A DNA stretch of 64,000 nucleotides from the NCBI GenBank assembly GCA_013396655.1, contig WBMV01007727.1, forward strand, positions 536,492-600,491, given 5' to 3'. Position numbers and translations under genes: made by a program. The notes under the pieces are model-generated. The model saw only the letters and a program-made list of their open reading frames with translations. It was not told the DNA's origin and made no database searches. Shown here piece after piece: positions 24,666 through 36,829 of the stretch (position 1 is its first letter; each line of letters starts with the position of its first letter). The DNA is from Campylorhamphus procurvoides (Eukaryota; Chordata; Aves; Passeriformes; Dendrocolaptidae).

Positions 24666-26040
24666 GGCAGAGTTTTAAAAATTACAGTGTTCTTTCCTTT
24701 GTTGGTTTCACTCTTAATTTATGCAAAACACCAAACTGAAATAATTGGGTTTTCCTCATTATTCCTAAATCCCTTTATCAATTACTCAGTAATTCCTTTT
24801 TAATCCCAAACTTTTTGTACTATTTTATTACCATGCCCCAAAGAACTATACCTGTGTGGATTCATTAGTTTCTTGATCCCTCCAAAGGCAATACAAATTC
24901 TAAGTAGCTCAGTAGGTCACAACAAAGGTTTTTGTCACATGGAACGGTTTAACAGTGAAAACGTAGGTTTATGAAACTGACATTATTTTCTTACTCAAAG
25001 AAATGATTCAGTGATTCAAAATGCATAGACAGATGGGCCATCTGACTGTATTTTCTTCATCAGATACACCCTGAAGCAAGAAAGGAAGAGCTAATGGATC
25101 ATATAAAATGAAACAGTAAAGTCACATAAATGCAAGCAACATTTCTGTCTCTTTTAAGCTATTAATGTGAATACCATAATGTATCAGTTCATATTTTTGC
25201 TTCAATACATTCAGAATCAAATCTTCCCCTCACTGAAGTAAGGTTGCTTTGCTTTTCAAGATGCTCATGGATTATCAAATGATCTATGGAAGAATAAAAT
25301 AGGTTAGAATAAAAAATACATATTGAGTAATATATCCAATATTTTGACCTAAATAATGCAAATCACTTTAGAAGCAAAAGTTTTAAAAGCTATAAATTCC
25401 TATAGCAAGGATTTCAGAATATGATAGTAGTTAAATGATCTTATATTTTCTTGATGCAGAGGAATAAATGTAGTATATGTCTATGGATGGAAACTCCAAA
25501 TGTTAATGGTAATTTTCCTTCAAAAAATGACAGCAGGAAAAGTGGAAAAAACTAAAGTAGTACACAGTGATTTTCGTGTCACAAGCTACATTTTGTCCCT
25601 TGTGCATGTTTGTGCCTGTGCATTCTGTGCTTAATGATGATATCCCTGTCTTGAAATCCATTGAATACCAATTAGTAAATTTTGTTTACAATCTGTAGTC
25701 CAGACTATAAATAAATATCTCTCATTTCAGATTTTCCAGTTGGTAAAATATAATTGTTGCAAGTATAAGATAAGGCTGATCATCAGATATTAATTCTTCT
25801 AAGATTTTTCTTTTCTGTCTCTCTTATCTTGCATAAGGACATGCTTTGTGACTGATTACATTTTAAGATGGAAGCCATTCATGGGACAGCTAAAGTCTGA
25901 TTTATTTAACAAGATATAGACAAGAAGACATCCAGCCTTCACTGAGAAACCACTTGGATATTTTCTTTTCAGGAGACTGGATGATTTCAGAGAGTTTGAA
26001 AATCTAAATAATATAGTAGAAGACTCCTAAATAAGCACCT

Positions 26041-26100
26041 TCCACAGGCCCACCTTCCACTAGCCCAGGGTGCTCCAAGCCCCATTCAACCTGGCAGAGG
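26041..26100 (-). mobile_element. Small internal CR1 LINE fragment, minus strand
   Basis: About 60 bp match the CR1 minus-strand blocks 'caccttccactagcccaggg', 'tgctccaagcccc' and 'attcaacctggc'. Both the terminal 3' tail and the upstream 'agcttctctgggcaacc' block are absent. CR1 copies normally keep their 3' end, so this remnant has been trimmed by deletion on both sides. Confidence 0.8.
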
Positions 26101-29100
26101 ACAAAGGATTACCAGTGGTTGTGTTTCTCCCCATTTACAAGACTCACGTGAAAGGATGTGATGCACAATGAACATTGCTAAAGACTTCTTGTTATCTTAG
26201 GGAACTTATTTGCTCAAGTTGAGTCTCAATTCTTGTGTAGAAACAACTATCAGCTTTTTTTCCATTGCATACGTTCCTATTGTATGTCTTTAATGCAGGA
26301 CTGATCTTTGTTACGTGTTAACTTAGCGTCACTTCCTAAAGAAGTCTCTGCTTACTATGAACCCATGCAGAAGTGCAAAACCTCAAAAATAAAAAAAATC
26401 AAAAATAAATCAGTTATTTTTTAATCAGGACCACCATTTTACACATACATTTTAACTTGTTCAGACACCCCAGTTTCAGTGCTTTGAGGTTTTATCAGAA
26501 TTCTCAGATGTGGCTTCCTGCATTGCAAAAATAAGTCACATTCAGTTGAGTGACTGTGAGGGAGAATATTTCATGACACCATAACAAAGGGGAATGTTAA
26601 ACTTTGCTTTTTCAGACTCAAGCAAACTAATGGCTTGGTAAACTGGTATCAGTAGTACAGGAAACTCCGAGGGCTCCTTTAGCAGACACAAAAGGGGCTT
26701 TAAAAAGACTGCAGTAATTGCCTCCAAAGAACTGTGTAATCATTAACTGTTAACCTGAAACTTCAGTAATGTTTTATTTTACCCATGAGTGCTTTTTTCA
26801 CTTTCAGAGTGAGCTCTGCTATACTGTCCAACTTCCCAGAGAAATCCCCTGGGCTGCTGCATGAAACTCCACCTGCTCTCTGACCAAACATTGCCTGGAA
26901 GGTTGCTGGCACAAGCAGAAAGTAGTGGCATAAAATAATCACTTATGTAATGTAATTGGAAGGATTGCCAAGAATAATATGGGGGGTGTTTGTTGCTAAA
27001 TCATGTGGAGAAAAACAAACAAACAAATAAGCAAACAAACCTGTAGATGATTTTTAAACCAAGTCAAAATAAATTAAAGATGGCCTGTTAAGCTGTGTTG
27101 TAGAGTTATCCCTCATGTCCTCATGGATTTATCACACTGTATAAACAATGTGGTACTATAAGTTTGTGTCCTGAAAACATTACAGACAGGTATATATAGA
27201 AGGTATATAACCAGGATAAATACAGGCAAATACACATAAGGAGACTGGAGTTGTTACAGGAGCTCTGTTTCTTCCTTAACACTGCTGAGTGTGGCAATTC
27301 CCTCCATTTTTACTACAGGACTAATTAGCTTAAATGAGTAACATATTTAGGCAATAGCATTGCTATTAGCTCAGGAGCTGCCACATCTACAGGGAATGTG
27401 ATTATTTACTTGTATATGTGCTCTCTGTACCACAGATAACTCTGCCCTTGTCACATGCCATATAATTGTGTGCTTTTTAATCTAAACATGGGCTTTGCTG
27501 TCTTTTTTGCAAAGGTTACAGCAGAAATGCAGATTGCTACATAAAATTGTCCACCAGCACTGTCAAGTTATTTAAAATGCATAATTAAAGTAATTTTCAC
27601 TTGTTTTATTCACCAAAAGGGAGGAAGGGTGCTAGATAAAATAGTTTGGGAGAAAGTGTAGATGAATTATTTGAACTTAGATTTAATTAAATATGAAATA
27701 TTAACCTAAATTAGGGATAGAGTGGATACCCAGGATCAATATTTTTTTTAGGGTTTTTTTTTCAGAAAACTTAAACTTTGTCAGGCATTTCAATCTACAG
27801 AACAGAGTATTTTTGTCACCAGTTCCTAGACCAAATGATATGAATGTTAGCAATATATTACTAGAAAAAGCTAATAAAAACTTCAGGTAATGTGTGCTAC
27901 ATTGTAGCTTATCAATGGTAACTCTTTGATCAATTAAAGCAAAGGGATTAGGTTTTGATGCCTAATAAGTGACTAAAGCATAATTACACAAACAGTTGAG
28001 ATATGTTTAACTAAAGGTGACTTCCATGTTAAGGTCAAGAAAGAAGTGAGACAATGTGAAAAGGAAGTTGAGCTAAAGTTCAAAGAGTCTTTTCATACTG
28101 GTTTGGGTCTTGAGTTCATGGGTTCTGACAGATGGAGTTAGAAGGGAAAAGAAAGGGAAAAAAAGTAGGCAATAAAAATGGAATAAATACAAATTGATTT
28201 AAACACAGAGCAAATGAGAATGGACCAGGCACTTTTAGGATTGCTATAATTAGCTGAATTATGGAGATGTGTCCGCTTGTCTCATGCCAGTCTCTTGTGG
28301 GGAGCCTGGAAAGAGATATTTTACTATAGGACAGTGCAGAACAAGAGTTAACATAAAGCTTTTTCTTGTTTTTCTTACATTTTTCCCATTGATTAGGAAG
28401 TGATTTGCACGAGCTGGAGGTCTATTATAGTCTGAATTCACATCTCTATCTGCTGTGAAGGCCCTGTGGTTCTAAGGTCAGACTGAACTTCTTGGACTGT
28501 CTGCTCTGATATAATGTTCGTATCACTGATTGGATATTCTCAGAAACTGGATGAAATAATAAACAGAAATAATCTCATGAATATACATTCTATAACTCAT
28601 AATAAATTTGGATTTAAAATAGAAATAGCGTCTGAACTCCATCTTCTTACTATCAGAGCAGACAGAAGAGAGGTGTGTGTTGTGTATTTATATATATATT
28701 TGTAAATGGAATTTTGATTAAATTTTCTAATATCAACACAAAAACAAAGTGATGTCTTCTAATTAAATTTACAAAGTCCCACACCTTAATCTCTAGCTTT
28801 CTGCTCCCTATTTGAAACAATATAATTGAAGAGTCATTTAAATAAATACACACAAAAAAAAAAAAACTACAGGTCATGCTAGCTGATAGCTTACAGAAAA
28901 TCAAAAGCAATAGAATTAGAATGAAAGAAACCTTTTTATTTCTTTTTAAACCATTCAGCTAGTTAGGGATGAGGCATGTGAAGAAACAGAGAAATAATTC
29001 TGTGCTTGAGTTGTCTAACACTAGACTGAATAAAGCTTCTTTAACTATGCTATAGAGAACAATTCCACACTAATGGCACATGAACTTAGATGATCTCAGA

Positions 29101-30601
29101 TTATCTTTTCCAAAGCTGATTCTTACGGCGTTATTTTTTTTTCCGACATACGCATTAATGGCTTCTAAAGGAGAGACAAAGAGAGTGAATACAAAAGGCT
29201 GTTCTCATAAAAATTCCCCTTAATTGGTCAAGGGATCTTTTTAAATTATGACATCCATTAGAGTCTCTAGTACCTTCATCACAGTGCTATGATTCATATT
29301 TTCCTTAAAGTAAATAATTCATCCTTGCATGTGTGTTATGTGGTTGTTTGAAAAAGTTTGAAAAAACAGTGTAGAAGATGGTCTTTTTTGTTCATATGCT
29401 TTAATGCAAGAAGGTTTCATGTTTGGTTTTTTTATTATTTTTATTTTTCCAAATTGTCACTGCCTTTTTCTCCAGTATGTTTCATAGTGTGATCAGCAAA
29501 GTGACTTTGGAGTTACACGCAGAGCACAGCCCTCACAATATAGTACTGGAAGTAAACAGGGCACATCTGTACCACTTGCTTTGCCCTCAGAATTTCAATA
29601 ATCTCCACAATACTGAGGACCACTATAAGCTAAGAGATCTGGGTTGTATCCCCACTGTTGCAGTGAAACAGGAGACATCTAAGGTATGGAAAGTAACAGC
29701 AGCTGTAAAGTCCTAAATGGCTACAGAGGTGCTACAATATACAACAGTTTCATGGTATGTTGGAAATTAAACGGTTAGAATAAATCACCATGTGACCCAA
29801 AAAGAAAGAACTCCTAAAAAATAAAAAGAGCTTCTCCTACTCATTCTGGTCTCAAAAGCCATTGGTCACCATGATGTTGCCCTAAAGAAAGCTGAAACCA
29901 TTGTCACTGAAGCACCGCTGTAGCACTGTGGTTTGTGCCTTGTCAAAGAATGCTGTTGTGGCTCCTGCAAACTTTTCTGTGATGTCTTTGGAAAGCACTC
30001 TCATGTGCTCATTAATAAATCAAATCATAATGAGAGTTAATGAAAGCAGAGTCTTTGTTCAATAAAATACAAATGCCACTTTTTGTACTTGCTCAGGAAA
30101 AGTATGGTTGGTTACACATGGCAGAGGGTGGTTCAGGCAGGGACTGCCAGGAGGGCAAGCCACCATCATCTCTCCCCAGTGGGATGTTCCCCAGCTCATG
30201 CTGAGACTGATAAATACCTGCCAAATTACTTGACTGCCTGTGAAGTAGGTGAGCTGCAAAATCAGAATTAAGGCAAGTGATAAATGTGACCTTAAGTTTA
30301 TCAAAGGCTTATAAAAATTGTAGACCAAGCTTTTCCACTGTGCTTAGAGAGTGCTCCATTTAGGTTAGGACTGCATGGGCTTCAGGTCTCATCTGTTCTC
30401 TAAAGGATTTGCATGGTTCCTTTCCACTGCCATAGTTTTTATTCACACTTTCCTACCAATGACCCCAGGGTCTGCTCTAATAACTGGGAAACTGAGACAC
30501 CCAGTTGGGCACCCACAATTTGAAATAAACACTGAAAGACAAAAAAGCAATATTTTTTCACTCTATTATACCTGGCTCATACCAAAGAGCTGTGTTCATC
30601 G
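26101..30601. other. Unique AT-rich non-coding DNA
   Basis: No gene, RNA gene or dispersed repeat is recognised. Frames are at most about 97 codons and have no features. Low-complexity spots include an AAAC-type run (listed), a TA-rich stretch near 28688-28700, and an A-run near 28853-28865. Confidence 0.65.
27011..27040. repeat. Interrupted (AAAC)n microsatellite
   Basis: Successive AAAC units are interrupted by an 'aataagc' segment. There is no adjacent element body that would make it a retrotransposon tail. Confidence 0.85.
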
Positions 30602-30828
30602 TGGAATCATAGAATCATTATTGAATAGCATAGGTTGGAAGGGACCTTAAAGATCATCTTGTTCCAACCACCTGCCATGGGCAGGGACACCTTCCACTAC
30701 TCCAGGTTTCTCAAGGCCCTGTCCAACCTGGCCTTGGACACTTCTAGGGATGGGGCAGCCACAGCTTCTCTGGGCAACCTGTGCCAGGGTCTCACCATCC
30801 TCACAGCCAGGATGTTCTTCCATCCTTA
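30602..30828 (-). mobile_element. CR1 LINE 3' end, minus strand
   Basis: The left edge is the element's 3' terminus, with 'atcatagaatcat' terminal units followed by 'ggttggaagggaccttaaag'. Going right it passes through 'ccacctgccatgggcaggga', 'caccttccactactccagg', 'gccttggacacttctaggga' and 'agcttctctgggcaacctgt', and ends at about 'ccaggatgttcttcc'. It is a 5'-truncated copy of about 227 bp, fairly well preserved. The plus-strand 64-codon frame here is repeat translation. Confidence 0.95.
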
Positions 30829-32139
30829 GATGATATAAAAAGTTGGCTTGTTACATGTTACAAACCTGAGAAGATGGTCCTGCTCTCATTCCCTGCCTTG
30901 TTTCTATCATCCCTGCCTGCATCTCCATCATGATGTCAAGTCTGTCATTCTACAGAGGAGACAACTCCCATCTGTCCTGTGTGAACCCACAGGAAACCTC
31001 TGCTGAAGAGCACACAGATCACTCAGCCTTGTGCAAAGCATTTGTCTGCAAACTCATTTCTTTCCAGTTATAAAATAAAAAAAAAATCTTGTAAAGAGAT
31101 AATCAAGTAAAACAAATGCCTATCAGGAGAAGAGAATCATATTCAGATTCCATTGTTTGTGACTTGCACAAATTTACACGAAGTTGTCAGGAAAGAGGTT
31201 CTCTGTTCCTGCATGATATTTCATATTGATGTTCTCACAAAAGACACTTCATCACTGAAAGGACCTCAAAAACTAAAACATATGAAAGAGTAGACAGTGA
31301 TTTTTTATCTGCATTTGTGCTACAAAAGGCAAAAAGAATTTTATGAGATAGTGAACAATGAGTTCTCCTTTGCTTTTCAGATACCGGAGCCACATCTCCT
31401 GGGTACAAAGACTATTTACTTATAGAACAATGCTAAAAAATGACACCAGCAATAACTCACTGAAGAAGCTGAAAATGGCAAGGCAGTGTGAGTCATCTTA
31501 TTTAAAATGGCAAAACAGTTTTATTCTTTGACAAAACAAAATTAGACCTAAACCATGGGATGAGCATTGCTCTTTATGCGAAATTTTCAGTGAAAACCCT
31601 GTGATTTCAAAGCAGATTGGATGTTGCCCATAGTTGTCTTCCGTTGTCTGTGGAGGATGATAAGAAGCAGACAGTAGCTCAGTTTAGCCTTTCTGCCAAA
31701 ATCAATAGTGTTTTAGAGTGTTTCGGTGAGAAACAACTTGTCGTGCCAGCAACTGAAGCAGTGTGCATCAAAGAAATTAAACTCTTAAATGCTTTGGAGT
31801 GATTGAAGGGAATGTGAAGGAGGTATTCCATGCACTTTGCAGCCCAAATAGGGATCGAAGTTACCTCTCTCAATCCTGCTGCTCTGTAGAGCTGCCCTCA
31901 AGGTCAGCAAAGCTTTTGTAGGAGTAAAGGCAGAAGGGCTGGGATAAGGAGTGAGTCTAAACCAGATCTGAGGTCATTGAGTTCTAGCTTGAGTGCCTTA
32001 GTCTGGAAAACTGATGACAGGTACTCAACTCAGTGTGAGCTTGAACTTAAAGGCAAGAAAAGTCTTCTGAACTGCCCTAAATCTCTCTCTTTAAGACCAT
32101 TGCAACTTTGAAACAGCTTCTTATTCCTAATAAATGGCC
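30829..32139. other. Unique non-coding DNA between two CR1 copies
   Basis: Nothing is recognisable apart from ordinary AT-rich sequence and an A-run near 31076-31086. Two opposing frames of 61 and 64 codons near 31617-31873 are mutual shadows without features. Confidence 0.6.
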
Positions 32140-32417
32140 ACAGTCCCTAAAGAGGCTGCAGGAAACCTGGAGAAGGAACTTGGACAGGGACACGGAGTGA
32201 AAAGACATGGGGAATGGCTTCCCACTGACAGAGGGCAGTGTTAGATTACATATTAGGAAGAAATTCTTCCTAATATGTGGAAAGTGGTGAGGCCCTGGCA
32301 CAGGTTGCCCAGAGAAGCTGTGGACGCCCCATCCCTGGAGAGAGTTGGACAGGACTTGGAGCAACCTGGCCTAGTGAAAGTTGTCACTGCCCAAACCACT
32401 CTATGATTTTATGAAAT
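32140..32417 (+). mobile_element. CR1 LINE 3' end with an internal perfect palindrome
   Basis: The copy starts further upstream in the element than most here, at 'agaggctgcaggaaacctgg', then 'gacagggacacggagtg', 'cactgacagagggcag' and the 'attaggaagaaattcttcc' block. It continues with 'ccctggcacaggttgccc', 'agagaagctgtgg' and 'ggagcaacctggcctagtg'. The 'catggcag...ggtcccttccaa' segment is deleted, so it jumps from 'cactgccc' to 'aaaccactctatgatttt'. It ends in terminal repeat-like 'atgattttatgaaattat'. It is truncated and carries no ORF. Residues 32249-32277 form a perfect inverted repeat. Confidence 0.93.
32249..32277. repeat. Perfect inverted repeat, 14-bp arms, 1-bp centre
   Basis: The left arm (32249-32262) is the exact reverse complement of the right arm (32264-32277), with a single central A. 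It lies inside the CR1 copy. Other CR1 copies in the window at the same element position (about 36620-36642 and, reversed, 38762-38784) have only a partial dyad. Confidence 0.93.
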
Positions 32418-35400
32418 TATTTTATGAAATTTTATGTATTAACAGTGCATTAGATATTCTATAGCTTGGAGGTTAAAACTGCCTTTGTTGCTAAGACCTA
32501 TATTTGTATTTCATGATTATGAAAGAGCTGTTTTGCCTCAGCTGGTTAAAAGAGTAAAATCTAAAAAGTCCTATCAAATAAAAAACAAAAAGAAAAAATA
32601 TATGTTCTTAGTTTTGGAAAATGGTCCACTACAAGGCAGGATCTTCAGATTTGGTGTTTAGCTTCATTTGGCTTCTATGTCTTGAATAAAGCTGCACAGT
32701 TCAGCAGTTTTTCAGCCTCTCTTTTTCCCCATTTAGCTGGGTTAGTTTCTGCCTTCATGTGGAATCTCAGCTGCTTATTTCTTGCCATTGAAATGTCACT
32801 TTTCAAAGTTAACTCTGTATGAAGGTCTTGTACAGCATTCCCTCCTCTTTCCATTAACATTCATGGAAGGCGGTGCCTGCATGGGTGGCCACAGATCAGT
32901 GATCAGAGTAGGAACACTCTTCTCTTTCCCCAGTCTCTACTTTGCAGTGGCTCTGGTTATGAACCTCCCTTGCAGGTTTTACAAGGTCTCCCAGCCCAGT
33001 ACCTGCACTCACTGAAGGATGGCTCTGAAACATGGGACTGTATATGCCATTATCCCCATCACCTACTCTTCCGAGAAGAACAGGAAGAATTTATAGTCAG
33101 CATTTCCCATGACCAGGAAATTTGTCAGAGAAGGGACCCTCTGTACATAGTCTGATAAATTTCTCTAAAATCACATACCTTTTTTCTTTCAGTTTTGCTG
33201 CTTTCTTTGTATCTAGCAATTTATTGACTGATTTATCCTACCTGTCTCCAGCTGCACATCAATTGTGACACTAGGTAAAACTAAAACACATGAATGTAGA
33301 AACAGAGTTGACTAACTCTCCAGCTTTGGGATTGGCATGTCTCAGCAGCTGAACACTCTTTAGCCTTTTTTCCCTCTTAATTCTTCAGATGGAAGCACTT
33401 CTGGTGAAGTGAATATTCCTAGGTTGAAGTGTAATTTAATTTGTCATTCTATTTGTTCTACATTCACAAAGTAATTTAACTGAAAAGATTTATCTTTGAG
33501 TCTAAAGAAGAATATGTTCAAAACCTACTTAGCCTGTGAATAGTTTAATTTTTTGAGGCATTCATAAATGACAACTAACCTAAAGTGTTTAAAAACATTT
33601 GTACATCGTAATAATAATAACAATAAAACCTAATGTTGTGAGACTTCCAAAAAGGTCATTAGCTTAGAGTATAACAATGCTGCATCTCATTTGTCCAATT
33701 ATTTTGGGGGGAAGGATTTATTAGCACCCTGCATAATCTTATTTAAAACACTATTTTCTAAGTAATTTTAGTGTCCATTTTCTGGACAGTAAATGTTATA
33801 ATGTAAAAAGAATCTAATAAAATTCTATTTTTTGTCATACAAGATTTTTATACAGCTTTTGAATTTACTTCTACACCTTTCATAAGGTGATAAATCAGCA
33901 TGTTCCAGCTATTCAGTCACAAACATTATGGCTTCATGGCTCCAGAATACTAATTTTAACTACTAGTTTTAAAGTGTCAAATCTCAGGTGATTACTTTCC
34001 CAATGTTTATTTTCAGATCCCTTTTTTAGACATCACTGCATACAAATATAGGTATGGCAGCAGCTCAGCCCAAACTGTTCTAGAAAATCATTTATCTTTG
34101 CTTGTTGAAATAGTTTTTTTAGGTATCGATTTACGGTCATTATTTTTCACACAGATTCCTTTTAATGCAGCTACTTCAACAGTAGACAATAAAGTATGTC
34201 CTTAATGGGATATTTTTGCATAAGTCTCTAGGTCGGTAGTCTATTTAAAGTGGAGGTTGTCAGACTCAGATGCTCTTGCCTATTTTTATTTTAATGGCAA
34301 AAAGAAAGAAATAATAGGTAAATAGATAGGTAGATAGATACATTTGTGACACTCCACTTATTTGTTCAACATAATAAAGTGAAGATTTTACTGTCATCAT
34401 GCGTATCCTGTTGAAGGACCAGCTTAAAAGAAAAGCTGGATGCACACTGCCCATTTAAACCAGTGGCCAGGCAAACCCTGCCGTGAATGCAGGAGCTGTG
34501 TGGATTTATATGTGACATGGAGTGCTTGTACTGCAGTGAATTTTAAAATGGAAGGTTACTGTTCAAACCTCTCCACCAAGTCCCAGTAGATCTTATATTA
34601 CTATTGAGACTTTCCACAGAGTGCCCATGTGAAAATGGAGAAATTTAATTTCTTCATGTCATTGCTTCCCAACCTTAACTCCACTTCAGGGATGCCATTT
34701 GTCTTAAAAGGTGAGAATTTAATTGCAGTGACAGGTTCATTTGATATCTGGCTGTTCTAATGACTATTTTTTAAGGAAAGTAAATAGTCTTTCCCAACTC
34801 CCAGTTTTATCTGATACCAGATCAGGGAAAATACCTTCTCTTGACTGAAGTCATAACCTCTGAACACTGAAAAGACTTAACAGGCTGCTTAGCATTGCCC
34901 TGACTAATGGAACTGAAGAAGCAGGGCTTAGCCAGATAAATGTATTTCTTTACATAATAAACAAAATGATTTCTTCTAAAAATACTATGTGGCTTCAAAG
35001 AGTTAAGGGCATCAAGTGTGTTAGCAGCTCGATATGAAACTTGCTTGATGCTATCTTGTTTTTTTTGGGATTAGCTATTCCCTGAGAGTAAGTAGAGCTG
35101 GGTAAAACATATGTGATATACTGGTGCTCCAGAATGCACATTTTTGTGCTGTTAACTGTTTGCACTAAATCTTCAGGAGGACTTTTGACCTCCCCTAAGG
35201 TTGCCTTAGTACCTGTGACAAGTAGTGGCCACCAAACAAATCTGCTTTGCTAAACTTTGTGTAAGGCAATAGGGAGAAATGAAAAGGGATTACTGCGCAT
35301 CAGTCTGTACAGTCCGGGTTTATTGGCAATACTATTCCAGCACAGTGTGCTCTCTGCATCCCAGAGCAGTATAAATATTCCTACCTCAAGGCAATGGGTA

Positions 35401-36529
35401 TGAAATCACACTGACACTCAACTATCACTCCAGCTCCTAATCCTGAGGCCTTCTAAGGGTTGTAGTACTTGCCTATGCTATGATAACATGTTTCTACATT
35501 TCTGCCATCAATAAAACCTTTTCAAATCTTACTTTTTTCTTCCATGGAACAATGTATGTTACCGAGGCATTGTTAACATCCTTAACACTACAGAGGTTCT
35601 AAAGTTGTGCATAGTTTCTAGGCAACTGATTCCTATTAACTCTGAGGAAAATCAGTTGGTTCTTTTCCCTTTATTCTTATGAAATATCATAGACTGGCAT
35701 ATTTATATTAAAATTTAAATAATATCTTAAGGTAATTAAATGTAATTAAAATAAATTGCTTTGTTGAAACTGAAACATTTCAAAATAGTGAATACTGCTC
35801 AAAGGATTGTCTTCGACAAGGAGTAAAAACAAATTTGAAAAGCATTGAAAACTTCAGCAAGTAAGAATTCCTTAATACATTATCTGTAACTCTTGGAGCA
35901 AAAGAAGCAGATGACCTGTAATTGAGTCCCACAAAAACTGTTTGCACACACTCATCATGTATTCAGTAAAACTTGGGCAGTCTTCCTTCTATGCCCCTCC
36001 CCAGAACTGTGCAGGGAGTGCTGACAATAGCTCCAAAACAATACAGTAAAGAAGGAGTTTTGTCATTGGGACAAATTAAAGGTTTTGAGTAAATGAATTT
36101 TATTGTTGAAAGGAGTTTCAAACTGTACATCATCAAAACCATTTATTTGACAGTCTAAGTCATCCTACGTGTCAAGGTGCAGCTCTGCAGGATAGATTTA
36201 GCTATTCTCACAAAATCCCTTCCCTTTGCAGAGATATGTTTTGTTTGACAAGCTCCCAGAATGAGAACTCTGGTGAAGATACATGACTTTTTTACAAGGT
36301 GTTTACAAGTGAAGAGATAAAGATGTGTTTCTGCACCTCTGAGGAGAAAGTTATCAGGCAGACTTCTCAGATCCTTGGAGTCACACCAGCACCTTGTTGC
36401 TCATAACCATGTTTAAACTGAATCATTCATGGAAATGTCAAATTGATAATACTGAAAACTGAAATACATCATGTATTCACAGGCTGCATGGAAAGAGTCA
36501 GAGAAATGTGGTTTGGAAGGAAATAAGCG
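32418..36529. other. Unique AT-rich non-coding DNA
   Basis: No gene or dispersed repeat is recognised. A TAGA-type run is listed separately. A strongly AT-rich stretch at about 33480-33850 contains ATAATAATAATAA near 33609-33621. Frames of 61 to 77 codons near 32782-33155 show no features. Confidence 0.65.
34314..34342. repeat. Imperfect (TAGA)n / (TAGG)n microsatellite
   Basis: TAGG, TAAA and TAGA tetramers alternate for about 30 bp, forming a degenerate tetranucleotide repeat. Confidence 0.8.
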
Positions 36530-36829
36530 GGGCTACAAGAAGGCTGGGGAGGGACTTTTTACAATGGCATACAGTGATAGGACAATGAATGGCTTCAGAC
36601 TGAAGGGGATAGATTTAGACATTAGGAAGAAACTCTTCCCTGTTAGGATGGGCAGGCCCTGGCACAGGTTGCCCAGAGAAGTTGTGGCTGCCCCACCCCT
36701 GGGAGTGTCCAAGGCCAGGTTGGACGGGGCTTGGAGCAGCCTGGGGTGGTGGAAGGTGTCCCTGCCCATGGCAGGTGGTTGGAAGATGACCTTTAAAGTC
36801 CCTTCCAACCCGAACAATTCTATGATTCC
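36530..36829 (+). mobile_element. CR1 LINE 3' end, plus strand, best preserved copy
   Basis: At about 300 bp this is the longest well-preserved CR1 3' region in the window. It runs from 'ggctacaagaaggctgggga' through 'cagtgataggacaatg', 'acattaggaagaaactcttc', 'ccctggcacaggttgcccag', 'gtccaaggccaggttgg', 'ggaaggtgtccctgcccatg' and 'gtcccttccaaccc' to the terminal 'aattctatgattcc'. Relative to neighbours it shows few indels, suggesting a younger insertion. It is 5'-truncated; the overlapping frames of 94 and 124 codons are repeat translations. Confidence 0.96.

Larger units (their letters stand above)
17488..26040. other. Unique AT-rich non-coding DNA, 8.5 kb
   Basis: This is one of the two longest stretches without a recognised transposon. 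It holds small features listed separately: a hairpin at 18476-18500, a (CAG)5 run, a 19-bp tandem duplication, and a more GC-rich patch at about 24280-24640 inside the longest open frame of the window. No exon, promoter or RNA gene could be supported. A segment near 19060-19310 is also less AT-rich but is not assignable to any family I know. Confidence 0.6.
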
